Source: Gammaproteobacteria bacterium (lineage in GTDB: Bacteria > Pseudomonadota > Gammaproteobacteria > Steroidobacterales > Woeseiaceae). Taken from it: a stretch of DNA of 64,000 nucleotides. The stretch's first letter is position 1. Each line of letters opens with the position of its first letter. The stretch lies in NCBI GenBank assembly GCA_013151645.1, contig JAADHU010000069.1:124001-188000 (forward strand), in the 5' to 3' direction. Under the pieces are notes generated by a model. That model was not told where the DNA came from and did not search any database. It saw only the letters and a program-made list of their open reading frames with translations. Position numbers and translations under genes: made by a program. Of this stretch, positions 8,228-17,845 are shown one piece after another.

Positions 8228-9265
8228 ATGCAACTGTTACGAATATTCACCATTGTGCTGCTACTGTCACCCGCCACCTTACTGGCACAGGGCGGGCCGC
8301 CGGGTGGTCGGCCAATCACGGTAGAAACGCTGGTACTTGAACCGTCCGTTCTCCGTTCTACGATCAAGGCGGTGGGTACTGTGCTTGCCGACGCGTCGGC
8401 GCTGCTTCGCGCTGAAATACCGGGGCAAATCGTAAAACTCCATTTCGAAGACGGCCAGCCGGTCACCCGTGGTGAGCCGCTGTTTTCCATTGAAGCGACC
8501 GTGTTCGAGGCCGAAACCAATGAGGCCAGGGCGAATGCCGAACAAAGCGAAGCAGCGTATACGCGGGCGAAGGAGCTGATTGACGATAAACTGATTTCGG
8601 CCACGGATTTCGACACGGCACGGGCCAACTACAATGTCAGTGTGGCCCGGCTGTTATCCTCACAGGCCAGGCTGGCGAAAACGATCATTCGCGCGCCGTT
8701 CGACGGTTTTGTCGGTCTGCGGCAAATTAATATCGGCGACTACGCCACCATTGGTCAGGAACTGGTTAGTGTTGTTCGTCTCGACCCGCTGCGGGTTGAG
8801 TTTAGCGTGCCGGAGACGCGGCTGGCGCAGATCAAAGCCGGACAGGAGATCAGTGTTACGGTCGGCGCTTATCCGCATGAAGTATTCGAGGGCGTCATCG
8901 TTGCTATCGCACCGCAGATCGATGTGACCGGGCACAGCGTTTCGATTCGGGCGCAGCTGCCAAATCCCGAACTGAAACTGCGGCCCGGGTTGTTTGCACA
9001 GATCGGTATTACGCTCGCCGTGAAAGCCGATGCGCTGATGGCGCCCGAGCAGGCCATCTGGCCGATTGGCCAGACCAAGACGGTGTTTGTCGTCGCCGAT
9101 GGCAAGGCGCTTCAGCGGACTGTTACGACCGGTCAGCGTAAGCCGGGTTGGGTCGAAATCACATCGGGACTTGTCGCCGGTGATGAATTGGTGACGGCGG
9201 GACAGATGAAAATTTTCGGTGGCGCGGCGGTAAAGACGATTCCGGCGACCGGCATCGATAAATAG
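8228..9265 (+). CDS. RND pump 1 periplasmic adaptor (MFP)
   Basis: A 345-residue membrane-fusion protein. The signal peptide ends near LLAQG; the lipoyl halves flank a short alpha-hairpin (about 90-150, EANEAR-type heptads), with RAPFDGFVGLRQINIGDY marking the second lipoyl half and a beta-barrel/MP domain to the end. It bridges the inner-membrane RND pump and an outer-membrane channel. The pump gene follows after 8 nt; no TolC gene is in this operon, so a channel encoded elsewhere is presumably borrowed. Substrate unknown. Confidence 0.92.
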   Translation: MQLLRIFTIVLLLSPATLLAQGGPPGGRPITVETLVLEPSVLRSTIKAVGTVLADASALLRAEIPGQIVKLHFEDGQPVTRGEPLFSIEATVFEAETNEARANAEQSEAAYTRAKELIDDKLISATDFDTARANYNVSVARLLSSQARLAKTIIRAPFDGFVGLRQINIGDYATIGQELVSVVRLDPLRVEFSVPETRLAQIKAGQEISVTVGAYPHEVFEGVIVAIAPQIDVTGHSVSIRAQLPNPELKLRPGLFAQIGITLAVKADALMAPEQAIWPIGQTKTVFVVADGKALQRTVTTGQRKPGWVEITSGLVAGDELVTAGQMKIFGGAAVKTIPATGIDK

Positions 9266-9273
9266 TCGCACCC

Positions 9274-12200
9274 ATGCAGCTGTCGAATATTTCCATACGC
9301 AGACCGGTGCTCGCCACCGTCTTGAATCTGATCATTCTGCTGGTTGGCATCATCAGCTACGATCGATTGTCGGTACGCCTTATTCCGAACGTGGATGTGC
9401 CCATTGTGACGGTGCGCACGTCCTATCCTGGCGCGAACGCGCAGGTGATCGAATCGCAAGTCACCAAACCGATTGAAGACACGCTCTCCGGCATTGAGGG
9501 CATCGAGTTCATCAGTTCGGTAAGTCGTGCAGAACTGAGCCAGGTGACGGTTCGTTTCCTGCTTGATCGCGATGCGGATGCCGCTGCCAGCGATGTACGA
9601 GACCGAGTATCCCAGGCACGTCGCTTTCTGCCGGAAGAAGCCGATGAACCCATTGTGCAAAAGCAGGAAGCGGATGCGCAACCGATCATCTACCTGGCTT
9701 TTTCATCGGACCGTCATACACGCACGGAAATAGCAGATATCGCGACTCGGCTCGTCAAGGATCGTATACAGACGATTCCCGGCGTCGCCCAGGCGAATGT
9801 GTTTGGCAATCGATTTGCGATGCGGGTCTGGCTCGATCCCGATCGCCTCGCCGGTTTTCAGCTGACGCCGCAAGACATTGAAATCGCGCTTCGGGCACAG
9901 AATATCGAAGTACCAGCCGGCCGAGTCGAGGGGGCCGACCGGGAATTTACGGTACTGGCCGAAACTGATCTGCGTGACCCGGAAGAGTTCGCACAAATCA
10001 TCGTCAAGAATACCGCCGATTTCCTGGTTCGCCTGGGTGATGTTGCGCGGGTTGAGATGGGCGCCGACTCGGCTCGATTCAGCGCGCGCTTCAAGAAGCG
10101 AAATGCCGTACCACTCGGAATTATCAAACAGGCTGTTGCGAATCCGCTGGATATCTCCAATGCGTTGAAAATCATGTTGCCGGAAATTACGCGTACGTTA
10201 CCCGAGGGTATGCGCGTCGATTTTGCAAACGACAGTACGGTCTTTATCCAGGAGTCAATCGACGAGGTCTACGTGACGGTAGCGGAATCCGTCATTCTGG
10301 TCATGCTCGTTATTTTCCTGTTCCTGAGAAGCTGGCGGGCAGTGCTGATTCCGCTGGTGACCATTCCAGTGTCGCTCATCGGTGCATTCGCCTTGATGAA
10401 TATGCTCGGTTTTACGATCAATACGCTGTCGCTTCTGGCTATCGTGCTGGCGATTGGTCTGGTGGTTGATGACGCGATCGTCATGCTTGAAAACATCTAC
10501 CGGCATATTGAAAACGGCATGCCACGATATCAGGCCGCGATCAAAGGCAGTTCCGAAATCGGTTTTGCTATTGTGGCGATGACGCTGACGCTTGCTGCTG
10601 TGTATTTGCCATTCGCGTTCGCAACCGGGCGCAGCGGAATGCTGTTTATAGAATTCGCATTGACCCTGGCTGGCGCGGTATTGGTGTCGGGTTTTACCGC
10701 GCTAACCCTGTCGCCAATGATGTGTTCGAAATTGCTGCGTCCGAATGAACAACACGGACGCTTTTATCAATTCGGCGAGCGAGTCTTGAAAGGGCTTGAT
10801 CGCCGCTATCACTCGTCACTGGATCGGGTTTTGCGCGCCCGTTGGCCGACCATAGTCCTGGCAGCGATGATTGTGGCGGGTATGGTCAGTCTGTTTTTGA
10901 CGTTGCCGGAGGAACTGGCACCGAAGGAAGATCAGGGCATCATCATCGCGATCGGTTCGGCCCCGGAAGGATCGACGATCGAGTACACCGATCGATACGC
11001 CCGGCAAATCGAGGAAATCCTGGCATCGATTCCCGAAGCAAACCGCTTTTTTGTCATTGTCGGCTTCAGTGGCGTAACCAGCGTTATCGGTTTTGTCGGT
11101 CTGGAGCCCTGGCAAGACCGCGAGCGTAGCGCGCAGGAAATCGCACAAAGTCTGTTTCCGCGATTCGGCGAGGTTGCCGGACTGAGGGCTTTTCCGATTA
11201 CTCCGCCACCGCTTGGACAGAGAGGATTCGGACAACCCGTTAATTTTGTCGTGCAGTCGACCGGTAGTTGGGCTGAGCTTGATGCGGTGGCGTCAAAGTT
11301 GATCAAGAAAATGGCCGACAACCCGCGATTGACAAATCCGGACTCGGATCTCAAATTGAACAAGCCGGAACTCCGTATCGATGTCAACCGGGAAAAAGTT
11401 GCCGTGGTGGGAGCCAGTGTTGCCACGGTAGGGCGTACGCTTGAGACAATGCTGGGAGGTCGCAACGTCACCCGCTTTAAGATGGGCACCGAGCAATACG
11501 ATGTCATCGTACAAATCGAAGACGCGTCGCGCCGTACACCGGGAGATCTCAGTAACATTTTTGTGCGCGGCGCGAACGGTACGATGATTCAGTTGCAGAA
11601 CCTCGTGACGGTCACAGAGACGGTTGCGGCCAAAGAACTCAATCACTTCAACAAGCTGCGAGCCGCGACGATCAGCGCGGGATTGGCGCCCGGGTATTCC
11701 ATGGGTGAGGCGCTGAAATGGATGGAGTCTGCATTGCGTGAAATCGAACCGGATGCGCTTTATGACTTGTCGGGCCAGTCGCGGGAATTCCGGGCCTCTG
11801 CCTCGAGCGCATTCGTCCTGATGGCGCTGGCGTTGGTGTTTATTTATCTCGTTTTATCGGCCCAGTTCGAAAGTTTCATGGACCCGTTGATTATTCTGGT
11901 CGCGGTTCCTCTGGCCCTGTTCGGTGCGTTCTTGTGTCTGGCGGCGCTCAATGCAGGCAACGCACTCGGCTGGTGGTCGCAAACCGGTTCGTGGAATATT
12001 TTCACCCAGATTGGCGCGGTGACGCTGGTCGGTCTTATTTCGAAACACGGTATTCTCATCGTCGAATTTGCCAATCAATTGCGTGAACAGGGAATGGCTA
12101 AACGTGATGCCGTATTGCAGTCCGCATCGCTGCGTCTTCGTCCCATTCTGATGACAACCGGTGCAATGGTTTTGGGCGCGGTACCACTGGCGTTTGCGAC

Positions 12201-12345
12201 CGGCGCCGGCGCGGAAGCGCGGCACCAACTGGGCTGGGTCGTTGCCGGGGGGATGAGCTTCGGCACATTGTTTACGTTGTTCGTGGTTCCGGTAGTTTAC
12301 CTGTTCCTCTCGGGCAAACATCGTGGGCCGGAGGTGGACGCTTAA
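9274..12345 (+). CDS. RND pump 1 inner-membrane transporter (HAE1 type)
   Basis: A 1023-residue proton-driven efflux transporter, full length for the AcrB/MexK-like HAE1 family, with twelve membrane helices and two large periplasmic loops (about 30-330 and 550-860). It starts with the family N-terminus (ISIRRPVLATVLNL) and has the intact proton-relay pair in helix 4 (GLVVDDAIVMLENI, about 396-409). Helix 10-11 contain the usual GLISKHGILIVEFAN. It works as a trimer with the upstream adaptor and an outer-membrane channel. Likely substrates are hydrophobic or amphipathic compounds, but this is family knowledge only. Confidence 0.95.
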   Translation: MQLSNISIRRPVLATVLNLIILLVGIISYDRLSVRLIPNVDVPIVTVRTSYPGANAQVIESQVTKPIEDTLSGIEGIEFISSVSRAELSQVTVRFLLDRDADAAASDVRDRVSQARRFLPEEADEPIVQKQEADAQPIIYLAFSSDRHTRTEIADIATRLVKDRIQTIPGVAQANVFGNRFAMRVWLDPDRLAGFQLTPQDIEIALRAQNIEVPAGRVEGADREFTVLAETDLRDPEEFAQIIVKNTADFLVRLGDVARVEMGADSARFSARFKKRNAVPLGIIKQAVANPLDISNALKIMLPEITRTLPEGMRVDFANDSTVFIQESIDEVYVTVAESVILVMLVIFLFLRSWRAVLIPLVTIPVSLIGAFALMNMLGFTINTLSLLAIVLAIGLVVDDAIVMLENIYRHIENGMPRYQAAIKGSSEIGFAIVAMTLTLAAVYLPFAFATGRSGMLFIEFALTLAGAVLVSGFTALTLSPMMCSKLLRPNEQHGRFYQFGERVLKGLDRRYHSSLDRVLRARWPTIVLAAMIVAGMVSLFLTLPEELAPKEDQGIIIAIGSAPEGSTIEYTDRYARQIEEILASIPEANRFFVIVGFSGVTSVIGFVGLEPWQDRERSAQEIAQSLFPRFGEVAGLRAFPITPPPLGQRGFGQPVNFVVQSTGSWAELDAVASKLIKKMADNPRLTNPDSDLKLNKPELRIDVNREKVAVVGASVATVGRTLETMLGGRNVTRFKMGTEQYDVIVQIEDASRRTPGDLSNIFVRGANGTMIQLQNLVTVTETVAAKELNHFNKLRAATISAGLAPGYSMGEALKWMESALREIEPDALYDLSGQSREFRASASSAFVLMALALVFIYLVLSAQFESFMDPLIILVAVPLALFGAFLCLAALNAGNALGWWSQTGSWNIFTQIGAVTLVGLISKHGILIVEFANQLREQGMAKRDAVLQSASLRLRPILMTTGAMVLGAVPLAFATGAGAEARHQLGWVVAGGMSFGTLFTLFVVPVVYLFLSGKHRGPEVDA

Positions 12346-12348
12346 CCA

Positions 12349-12508
12349 GGTCGCGCCTCAGGTGACGCTCCTGCTGCTTTTCTATTGGCACGTTTGTTTG
12401 AACGTTGCCTGACGCGCGATCGAGGTCGGAGGGTCGCGCCTCAGGTGACGCTCCTACTGTGTTTCTTTTGGCGCTTTTGCAAGAGCGTGTCCTGACGCAC
12501 GACCAACC
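12349..12508. repeat. Two tandem copies of an about 83-bp REP-like unit
   Basis: Two imperfect copies, 12349-12431 and 12432-12508, each beginning GGTCGCGCCTCAGGTGACGC and then CTCCTRCTG, and each ending with CCTGACGC plus GAYC. Read on the minus strand the core of copy 2 is GTAGGAGC (12457-12450), the type of GTAG head seen in bacterial REP elements. The block fills the space between the convergent RND pump 1 and dioxygenase genes. Confidence 0.65.
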
Positions 12509-12534
12509 ATCGTTGGGTCCCCACTGACGGGCAA

Positions 12535-13344
12535 TCAGCGCAACTCAATAAACGGAAACCAGTCTTCTCTGAGTCGCTGCCCTGCTTGCATACCGTGACC
12601 GGGGTAGGGCGGTGAGGTCGGGCCCGCACGATCGACGTAGCGAGCGTCATCGCCAACAAAACGCAATGACAACGCCCGCCTGTTTTCTGTGCCGAGATTT
12701 CCGCGCGCTCCGTGTACCGTTTTGTAGTCAAAGGCAATCGCATCCCCGGGTTGCATCGGCCATTCGACTATTGAGTACTTCTCCGGTTCCGCGTCGGGAT
12801 CGGGAACGGGTTGATACTCGTGCGTGTCAGGATAGAAGTTTTTTTCTGATAACCAGCGGGTCGGCAGAACGGGTTTTTGCCATTTGTGCGATCCTGCGAT
12901 CAAGCGGAGCGTCGACTTGTCGACAGGGTCAACGGGAATCCAGAAGCTGACTGTCTGTGCACCGTCCACGAAATAATAGGGCGCATCCTGATGCCAGGGA
13001 GTCGCTCTTGCGGTACCGGCCTCTTTGACAAGCACATGATCATGGAAGATCTGTACCCGTTCAGATTGCATGAGTACGGCGGCAGTTTTCGCCGCGACTG
13101 AATCGAATATGAGTTCTTCGAATTCGGGGATGCGAGTCCAGTTGCAATAGTCATCGAAGAATCGTCCTGTCTCGGCAGGACGGGTGTTTTCGGCCGCGCC
13201 GGGGCCCGGTTCGCGCATGTTGCGCTCGATGCCGGCGGCAATGGTCTCTACCCAGTCACTAAAAAGACCGGGCAAAAAGATGGCTCCGTCTTTTTGGTAG
13301 GTGGCTATTTGCTGCCTGGTTATTCGCGTGGCCGGGTTGGCCAT
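12535..13344 (-). CDS. Phytanoyl-CoA dioxygenase family Fe(II)/2-oxoglutarate oxygenase
   Basis: A 269-residue PhyH-family oxygenase. The facial triad can be seen: HxD in ATPWHQDAPYYF (about residues 137-148) and the distal His in AFDYKTVHGARGN (about 209-221), with a downstream Arg in RRALSLRFVGDDARY to bind 2-oxoglutarate. The family hydroxylates small molecules ranging from ectoine to phytanoyl-CoA; nothing here selects a substrate. It lies downstream of the TonB receptor on the same strand but is separated from it by a strong terminator, so it probably has its own promoter. Confidence 0.88.
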   Translation of the reverse strand: MANPATRITRQQIATYQKDGAIFLPGLFSDWVETIAAGIERNMREPGPGAAENTRPAETGRFFDDYCNWTRIPEFEELIFDSVAAKTAAVLMQSERVQIFHDHVLVKEAGTARATPWHQDAPYYFVDGAQTVSFWIPVDPVDKSTLRLIAGSHKWQKPVLPTRWLSEKNFYPDTHEYQPVPDPDAEPEKYSIVEWPMQPGDAIAFDYKTVHGARGNLGTENRRALSLRFVGDDARYVDRAGPTSPPYPGHGMQAGQRLREDWFPFIELR

Positions 13345-13361
13345 GAGCCGTACTCCTGATC

Positions 13362-13390
13362 AAAAAAAACGGGCCCCGAAGGGCCCGTTT
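13362..13390 (-). terminator. Rho-independent terminator of the TonB receptor gene
   Basis: Perfect 10-bp stem AAACGGGCCC/GGGCCCGTTT with a 4-nt loop (13367-13390), followed on the minus strand by eight T (A-run 13362-13369). It lies 33 nt after the receptor stop codon. Confidence 0.9.
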
Positions 13391-13422
13391 GTCTGACTCT
13401 GCGTCGGAACGATTGTCCGCGA

Positions 13423-15954
13423 CTAAAAACGTTTGGTTAGCGTCACGCCATACGTTCTCGGCTCATTGGGATAGCCGCTAAAACTACCGGCCTGTGCGAC
13501 CGAGGGGAATGCGCTCAACAGGTAATTGTCGTTGTTGATATTGCGACCCCAAAGCATTGCTTCAAATCCATTTTCCCACTCAAAACCGATGCTCGCGTTG
13601 AAGGTGCTGACTTTTCGCGAGGCAACTGATGAAGCAACGTTTTCAACAATCGGAACGTTATCATCGTATACGTACTCTGCGCGAACAAAGCCCGAACCGC
13701 TACTTCCAAACTCGAAGCTGTAGATGCCCGACAAGTTCATGCTCCACTTGCTCACGCCGGCAACATCCTGGCCACTCAAATCAACCGGGCCGCCAACGCC
13801 ACTGGCATTCGGGAATGAATCGTAGACCGCGTCCAGGTATGTTCCGGCGAAAGACAAGCGCAATGAATCGATTGGCGCCACAGTTGCATCCCACTCGAAC
13901 CCGGTCGTCGATTGTTTGCCGGCGTTCGCGAGGACAAAACCTGTGCCGAGAAACAGATTGGACTGGAAGCCCTTGATACTCTGGTCAAATATGGCGACGT
14001 TCAGAGTCGCTCTGTCCCAGCGTGTCTTGAGTCCGATTTCGTAGACTGTTGCTTCCTCCGGCCCGGCGAGGCGTGTGCCTGCATTCAGATTGTTCAAGCC
14101 CAGTCCCGCGTTGTTAATCGCGCCAAGGTCGGCCGCGAATGGACGTGAATCACGTGACAGATTCCACGATGTCGCCTTGAATCCGGTGGCCGCGCCGATG
14201 TAGATGTTGGTGCTGTCGGTGGCGTCAAAAGCCAATCGCGCTGTCCAGGTAATCTTGTCGTCCGCTGAGCGTCCGTTTTCAACCGCGTTCGGGAAATTCA
14301 GGAATTGCGGCATGAACTGCAATGGCTGCAATCCCAAAAGCGCGTTACAGGCAGGCGGTGGATTGGCCGCCGAGCACTGGACGGGAGCCAGCGCAGCGGC
14401 TGTGGCGGTTGCAATAGCCGTAGCGGTGGGAACGTCCGCGCCGCCGGCAATCGCCTGTTGGAATACGCCCGCGAAGATGAACCCGCCGCCGACGGCTTCG
14501 AGGTCAAGATCGGAGAATACATCGGTAACAACCATATTTGCCGACGTGTCTTTTTCGTCGTCCGTGTAGTTAGCACCCAAGGTCAGCGTTGTGCGGTCGT
14601 CCATCATGTGAATGTCGACCTGGCCAAATATTGAAATAGCCTGGTTGTCCTGGGTAAACATTTCAAAACGGCCCTGGCCTTCGGCAAAGAAAGTTCCCTG
14701 CGGTACACCGATGCCGCCCTCAATTTGGTTGAGTACTGAGTTGCCCGGTATGCCTCCGGTAAGAATGTCGGCGTAATTTCGGAAATCGGCGCCGTAAGTG
14801 AGAACGCTTTCGACATCCACTTCTTCGTCGAAAAAGAATCCGCCGACCATCCAGTCAACGGCACCCTGGCCGGACGATGTGAGACGCAACTCCTGGGTAA
14901 ACGTATCAATGTTCGTATCGCCGGAGTTCGGGTCAATCAGGCGCGCGCTGGTGAAGTCGACGTCGCCATTTTCAAACCTGCTCTGATTTCGATACGACGT
15001 GATTGACGTTAACGTCATCGTTTCGAAGTCGTAGTCAGCTTGCAGGGAAACGCCGCTGTTTTCGATCTTGTTGGTCGGCTGGAAGTCGAAATACTGTGCC
15101 CGCGCGAACGGCGATTCAGGAAGGATCTGGCCGCCGATGGCCTGGATAGCACCGCCGGTTGGGCCGTTGACGAGGTTTGCGACGCCACAACAGGCTTCGT
15201 CGATTTCGTCATAGTCGGCGATAAAGCGGAATTCCAGATTGTCGCTCGGTTGAAACAGCAGTTGCCCGCGAAGACCGAAGCGATCAATTTCATTGAGTTT
15301 CGAGCCGTTGGTCAGATTGGTGAAATAGCCGTCGCGTTTGTTGGTACTACCCGACAAGCTGAAAGCAACGGTGTCTGACAGAGGGCCGCTGATATCGCCC
15401 TTCGCGATCACCTGGTTAAAATCGCCGACCGTGAGTGAGGCGGAACCGCCGAAGGCGTCCATATCAGGTTTGGCCGTAATCACGCTGATGACGCCTGCAG
15501 AGGCATTCTTGCCAAACAAGGTACTCTGCGGACCGCGCAAAACCTCGATGCGTTCCAGATTGGGTAAATCAGCCAGTGCTGAAGCCGAGCGTGATCGATA
15601 GACGCCGTCAACGAATACACCGACCGATGGTTCGATACCGGCGTTGTTTGCGCCATTGCCAAATCCGCGAATAACGAAGTTCGTGTTACCGGTTTGCTGC
15701 AATTGCGTTACGCGTAGTGAGGGAACAACCGATTGCAAATCCTTAATGTCACGGATTTGTGCTTTAGCCAGAGTTTCAGAAGTGACCACGGACACGGCAA
15801 TAGGGACTTCCTGCAGGGTCTGGGCACGTTTCGATGCGGTAACGACAATTTCTTCGATCGGGCTGACGGACGATTCGTCCTGTGCCAGCACGGGCATAGT
15901 GAATGAAGCGGCAATCATTGCTGATATACCCATCAATACGGGTCTCTTTAACAT
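13423..15954 (-). CDS. TonB-dependent outer-membrane receptor
   Basis: About 843 residues. I start at the ATG at 15954, which gives a signal peptide ending VLAQD; an upstream in-frame start would add 16 residues. A TonB box (EEIVVTA) follows, then the plug domain with VPIAVSVVTSE, DLQSVVPSLRV, FVIRGFGN and ERIEVLRGPQSTLFGKNAS, and a beta-barrel ending in the expected aromatic (TYGVTLTKRF). It is most like the broad carbohydrate/aromatic/steroid uptake receptors of marine proteobacteria rather than a siderophore receptor, but the substrate is not readable. A Val/Ala/Thr-rich low-complexity insertion lies near residues 500-530. Confidence 0.94.
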   Translation of the reverse strand: MLKRPVLMGISAMIAASFTMPVLAQDESSVSPIEEIVVTASKRAQTLQEVPIAVSVVTSETLAKAQIRDIKDLQSVVPSLRVTQLQQTGNTNFVIRGFGNGANNAGIEPSVGVFVDGVYRSRSASALADLPNLERIEVLRGPQSTLFGKNASAGVISVITAKPDMDAFGGSASLTVGDFNQVIAKGDISGPLSDTVAFSLSGSTNKRDGYFTNLTNGSKLNEIDRFGLRGQLLFQPSDNLEFRFIADYDEIDEACCGVANLVNGPTGGAIQAIGGQILPESPFARAQYFDFQPTNKIENSGVSLQADYDFETMTLTSITSYRNQSRFENGDVDFTSARLIDPNSGDTNIDTFTQELRLTSSGQGAVDWMVGGFFFDEEVDVESVLTYGADFRNYADILTGGIPGNSVLNQIEGGIGVPQGTFFAEGQGRFEMFTQDNQAISIFGQVDIHMMDDRTTLTLGANYTDDEKDTSANMVVTDVFSDLDLEAVGGGFIFAGVFQQAIAGGADVPTATAIATATAAALAPVQCSAANPPPACNALLGLQPLQFMPQFLNFPNAVENGRSADDKITWTARLAFDATDSTNIYIGAATGFKATSWNLSRDSRPFAADLGAINNAGLGLNNLNAGTRLAGPEEATVYEIGLKTRWDRATLNVAIFDQSIKGFQSNLFLGTGFVLANAGKQSTTGFEWDATVAPIDSLRLSFAGTYLDAVYDSFPNASGVGGPVDLSGQDVAGVSKWSMNLSGIYSFEFGSSGSGFVRAEYVYDDNVPIVENVASSVASRKVSTFNASIGFEWENGFEAMLWGRNINNDNYLLSAFPSVAQAGSFSGYPNEPRTYGVTLTKRF

Positions 15955-16242
15955 TGGGGTCCCCCACCGGTGATTTGAACGAAATTCGATATAGAACGGC
16001 AAGATATGCCATCTTCTTCATGTAATCAACTGCGTAGGCGGGACTCGCGAGCCAATTCGTGACACCTCCCGCCGTAAATAACGTCAGATTGGTGGTATGT
16101 AAGCGTCAGGGCAGTTGGCGCAACGGCGGGCGGTGTGCCGTTGTGTTGGTTGGGTACAACAAAAAATGCGGGGCGTTGCAGAATATGTCCAGTGGTGCGC
16201 GGGAGCGTTTCTCTACTTTCGCCACGACCTCGTGCGAGTCGC
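15955..16242. other. Intergenic region upstream of the TonB receptor
   Basis: About 290 nt between the NhaC-type gene stop and the TonB receptor start. It should hold the receptor promoter, but I cannot pick out a convincing -35/-10 pair, a hairpin terminator or a small gene. Confidence 0.35.
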
Positions 16243-17763
16243 TCAGGTCTTGTGGTTTGCTTGTGGTATGAGTCCGGCACCGAACAATCGCATGGTCACC
16301 GTCATGGCGACGAACAGGATCAACATGGCGACGAGCAACACATACGGCGTCTGATAAAGTCCGGCCATCCAGTACGCCAGTAGTGTGACCAAACCGGTGA
16401 TCGCGGCATACGCACCTTGCGAAGTCACATGATCGAGATGATTGCAGTCTGCGCCGACGGAGGCCAGCACGGTCGTATCCGATATGGGTGAGACGTGATC
16501 GCCCATCAAACCACCGCTTAGCACGGCCGCAATCGTCAGGTACATGGACGCCCCCAATTCGAATCCTACCGGTATCGCAATCGCCATCAAAATGGCAAAC
16601 GTTCCATAGGACGACCCGGTCGACAGGGAAATAATCGCACCCAAAACGAAAACAATCATCGGAAAGTACATCGGCGCGACCGAATCGCTGATAAGCGAGG
16701 CGACATAGTCTGCGGTATGCAGATCTTTCGTGACCGAGCTCAAAGACCATGCGAGAAGCAAAACAATGGAGATATAAACCAGTTTCTCCGCGCCCTCGAT
16801 AAAAACGCCCATTGACTCCGTATAGGACATCGACTTGTAGCGCCGCATCATTTCCATGCAGGTCAGGGAAGCGGCCAGGTAGGCGATATCAAGTGATGAC
16901 CGAATGTGCGTTCCGGTAATACCGTCGTGGGTCGCATGCCAGCTGATTAGTCCCGCGACCAGCAATAGCATGACACTTAATGGATAGAGGAAAATGCCCA
17001 GGCGATCGTCTGAAGCCGTTGTTGTGGATGCCGGTTCTGATGCTTCGATAACGTCAGTCACGGCTTCCCTTTCGGCGAGGAAACGTGCCTGCATTCGTTT
17101 CATCGGGCCGTAGTCTCTTTTCGTGAAAATAACGATTGGCACCGTAGTCAGTGCAAGAAAGGCGTAGAACTGATAGGGAATGACCTTGATCAATACAGCA
17201 AAAGCGTTTTCCGTCAAACCGACTTCGGCGTAGGATTTTTCAATGAGGGACATGATGTAGGCCCCCCAGCCGATGAACGGAATAAGGATGCTGATCGGCG
17301 ACGAAGTTGTGTCGAGGATATAGGCGAGTTTTTCCCGGCAAAGATTGAATTTATCGAATACAGAACGATACAGCGGGCCGATGATAAGGCTGTTTCCGGA
17401 ATCCGTGAAAAATATGGCGAGTCCGGACAACCAGGCTAGCACCTGCGCTTTCGCCGGCGTCGACACAATGGCGGTCATCTTGCCGGCGAATGCTTTCGCG
17501 CCCCCGGATATCTCGAGCAGCCTGACGAAACCACCGATGATCATGATGGTGACGATGACCTGGGCCTGGGTACCGTTGGAAATCTCTGCCAGCAGCTGAT
17601 TCTCGATGGAATCCAGGATGGCATTGAAGGGATTGAAGTTGGTGATAATCAGTGAGCCGCACAGGATGCCGAAAGTCAGCGCAAGAATGACATTCCTGCT
17701 ATAGATCGCCAGTGCAATAGTGAGCAATGGTGGAACGATGGATAGAAAGCCGTATTCCTGCAT
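16243..17763 (-). CDS. NhaC family Na+/H+ antiporter-like transporter
   Basis: About 506 residues with 11-12 membrane segments, matching the NhaC family (family segments GGFVRLLEISGGAKAFAG, FFTDSGNSLIIGPLYR, FIGWGAYIMS, STGSSYGTFAI and GDHVSPISDTTVLAS). I start at the ATG at 17763 (MQEYGFLSI); the frame is open for 50 more codons into the upstream gap, but that stretch is not membrane-like. It follows an FAD-dependent D-amino-acid dehydrogenase-like gene on the same strand, so the physiological substrate may be an amino or organic acid exchanged for Na+ or H+ rather than Na+ homeostasis alone; that is inference. Confidence 0.9.
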   Translation of the reverse strand: MQEYGFLSIVPPLLTIALAIYSRNVILALTFGILCGSLIITNFNPFNAILDSIENQLLAEISNGTQAQVIVTIMIIGGFVRLLEISGGAKAFAGKMTAIVSTPAKAQVLAWLSGLAIFFTDSGNSLIIGPLYRSVFDKFNLCREKLAYILDTTSSPISILIPFIGWGAYIMSLIEKSYAEVGLTENAFAVLIKVIPYQFYAFLALTTVPIVIFTKRDYGPMKRMQARFLAEREAVTDVIEASEPASTTTASDDRLGIFLYPLSVMLLLVAGLISWHATHDGITGTHIRSSLDIAYLAASLTCMEMMRRYKSMSYTESMGVFIEGAEKLVYISIVLLLAWSLSSVTKDLHTADYVASLISDSVAPMYFPMIVFVLGAIISLSTGSSYGTFAILMAIAIPVGFELGASMYLTIAAVLSGGLMGDHVSPISDTTVLASVGADCNHLDHVTSQGAYAAITGLVTLLAYWMAGLYQTPYVLLVAMLILFVAMTVTMRLFGAGLIPQANHKT

Positions 17764-17845
17764 TCTTATACTTGTTGTTGATGCGACCGAAAAGAGCATA
17801 ACACGCGGCTCCGGAACACGTCGCGGCGTGGCGGTGCCCGACGGA

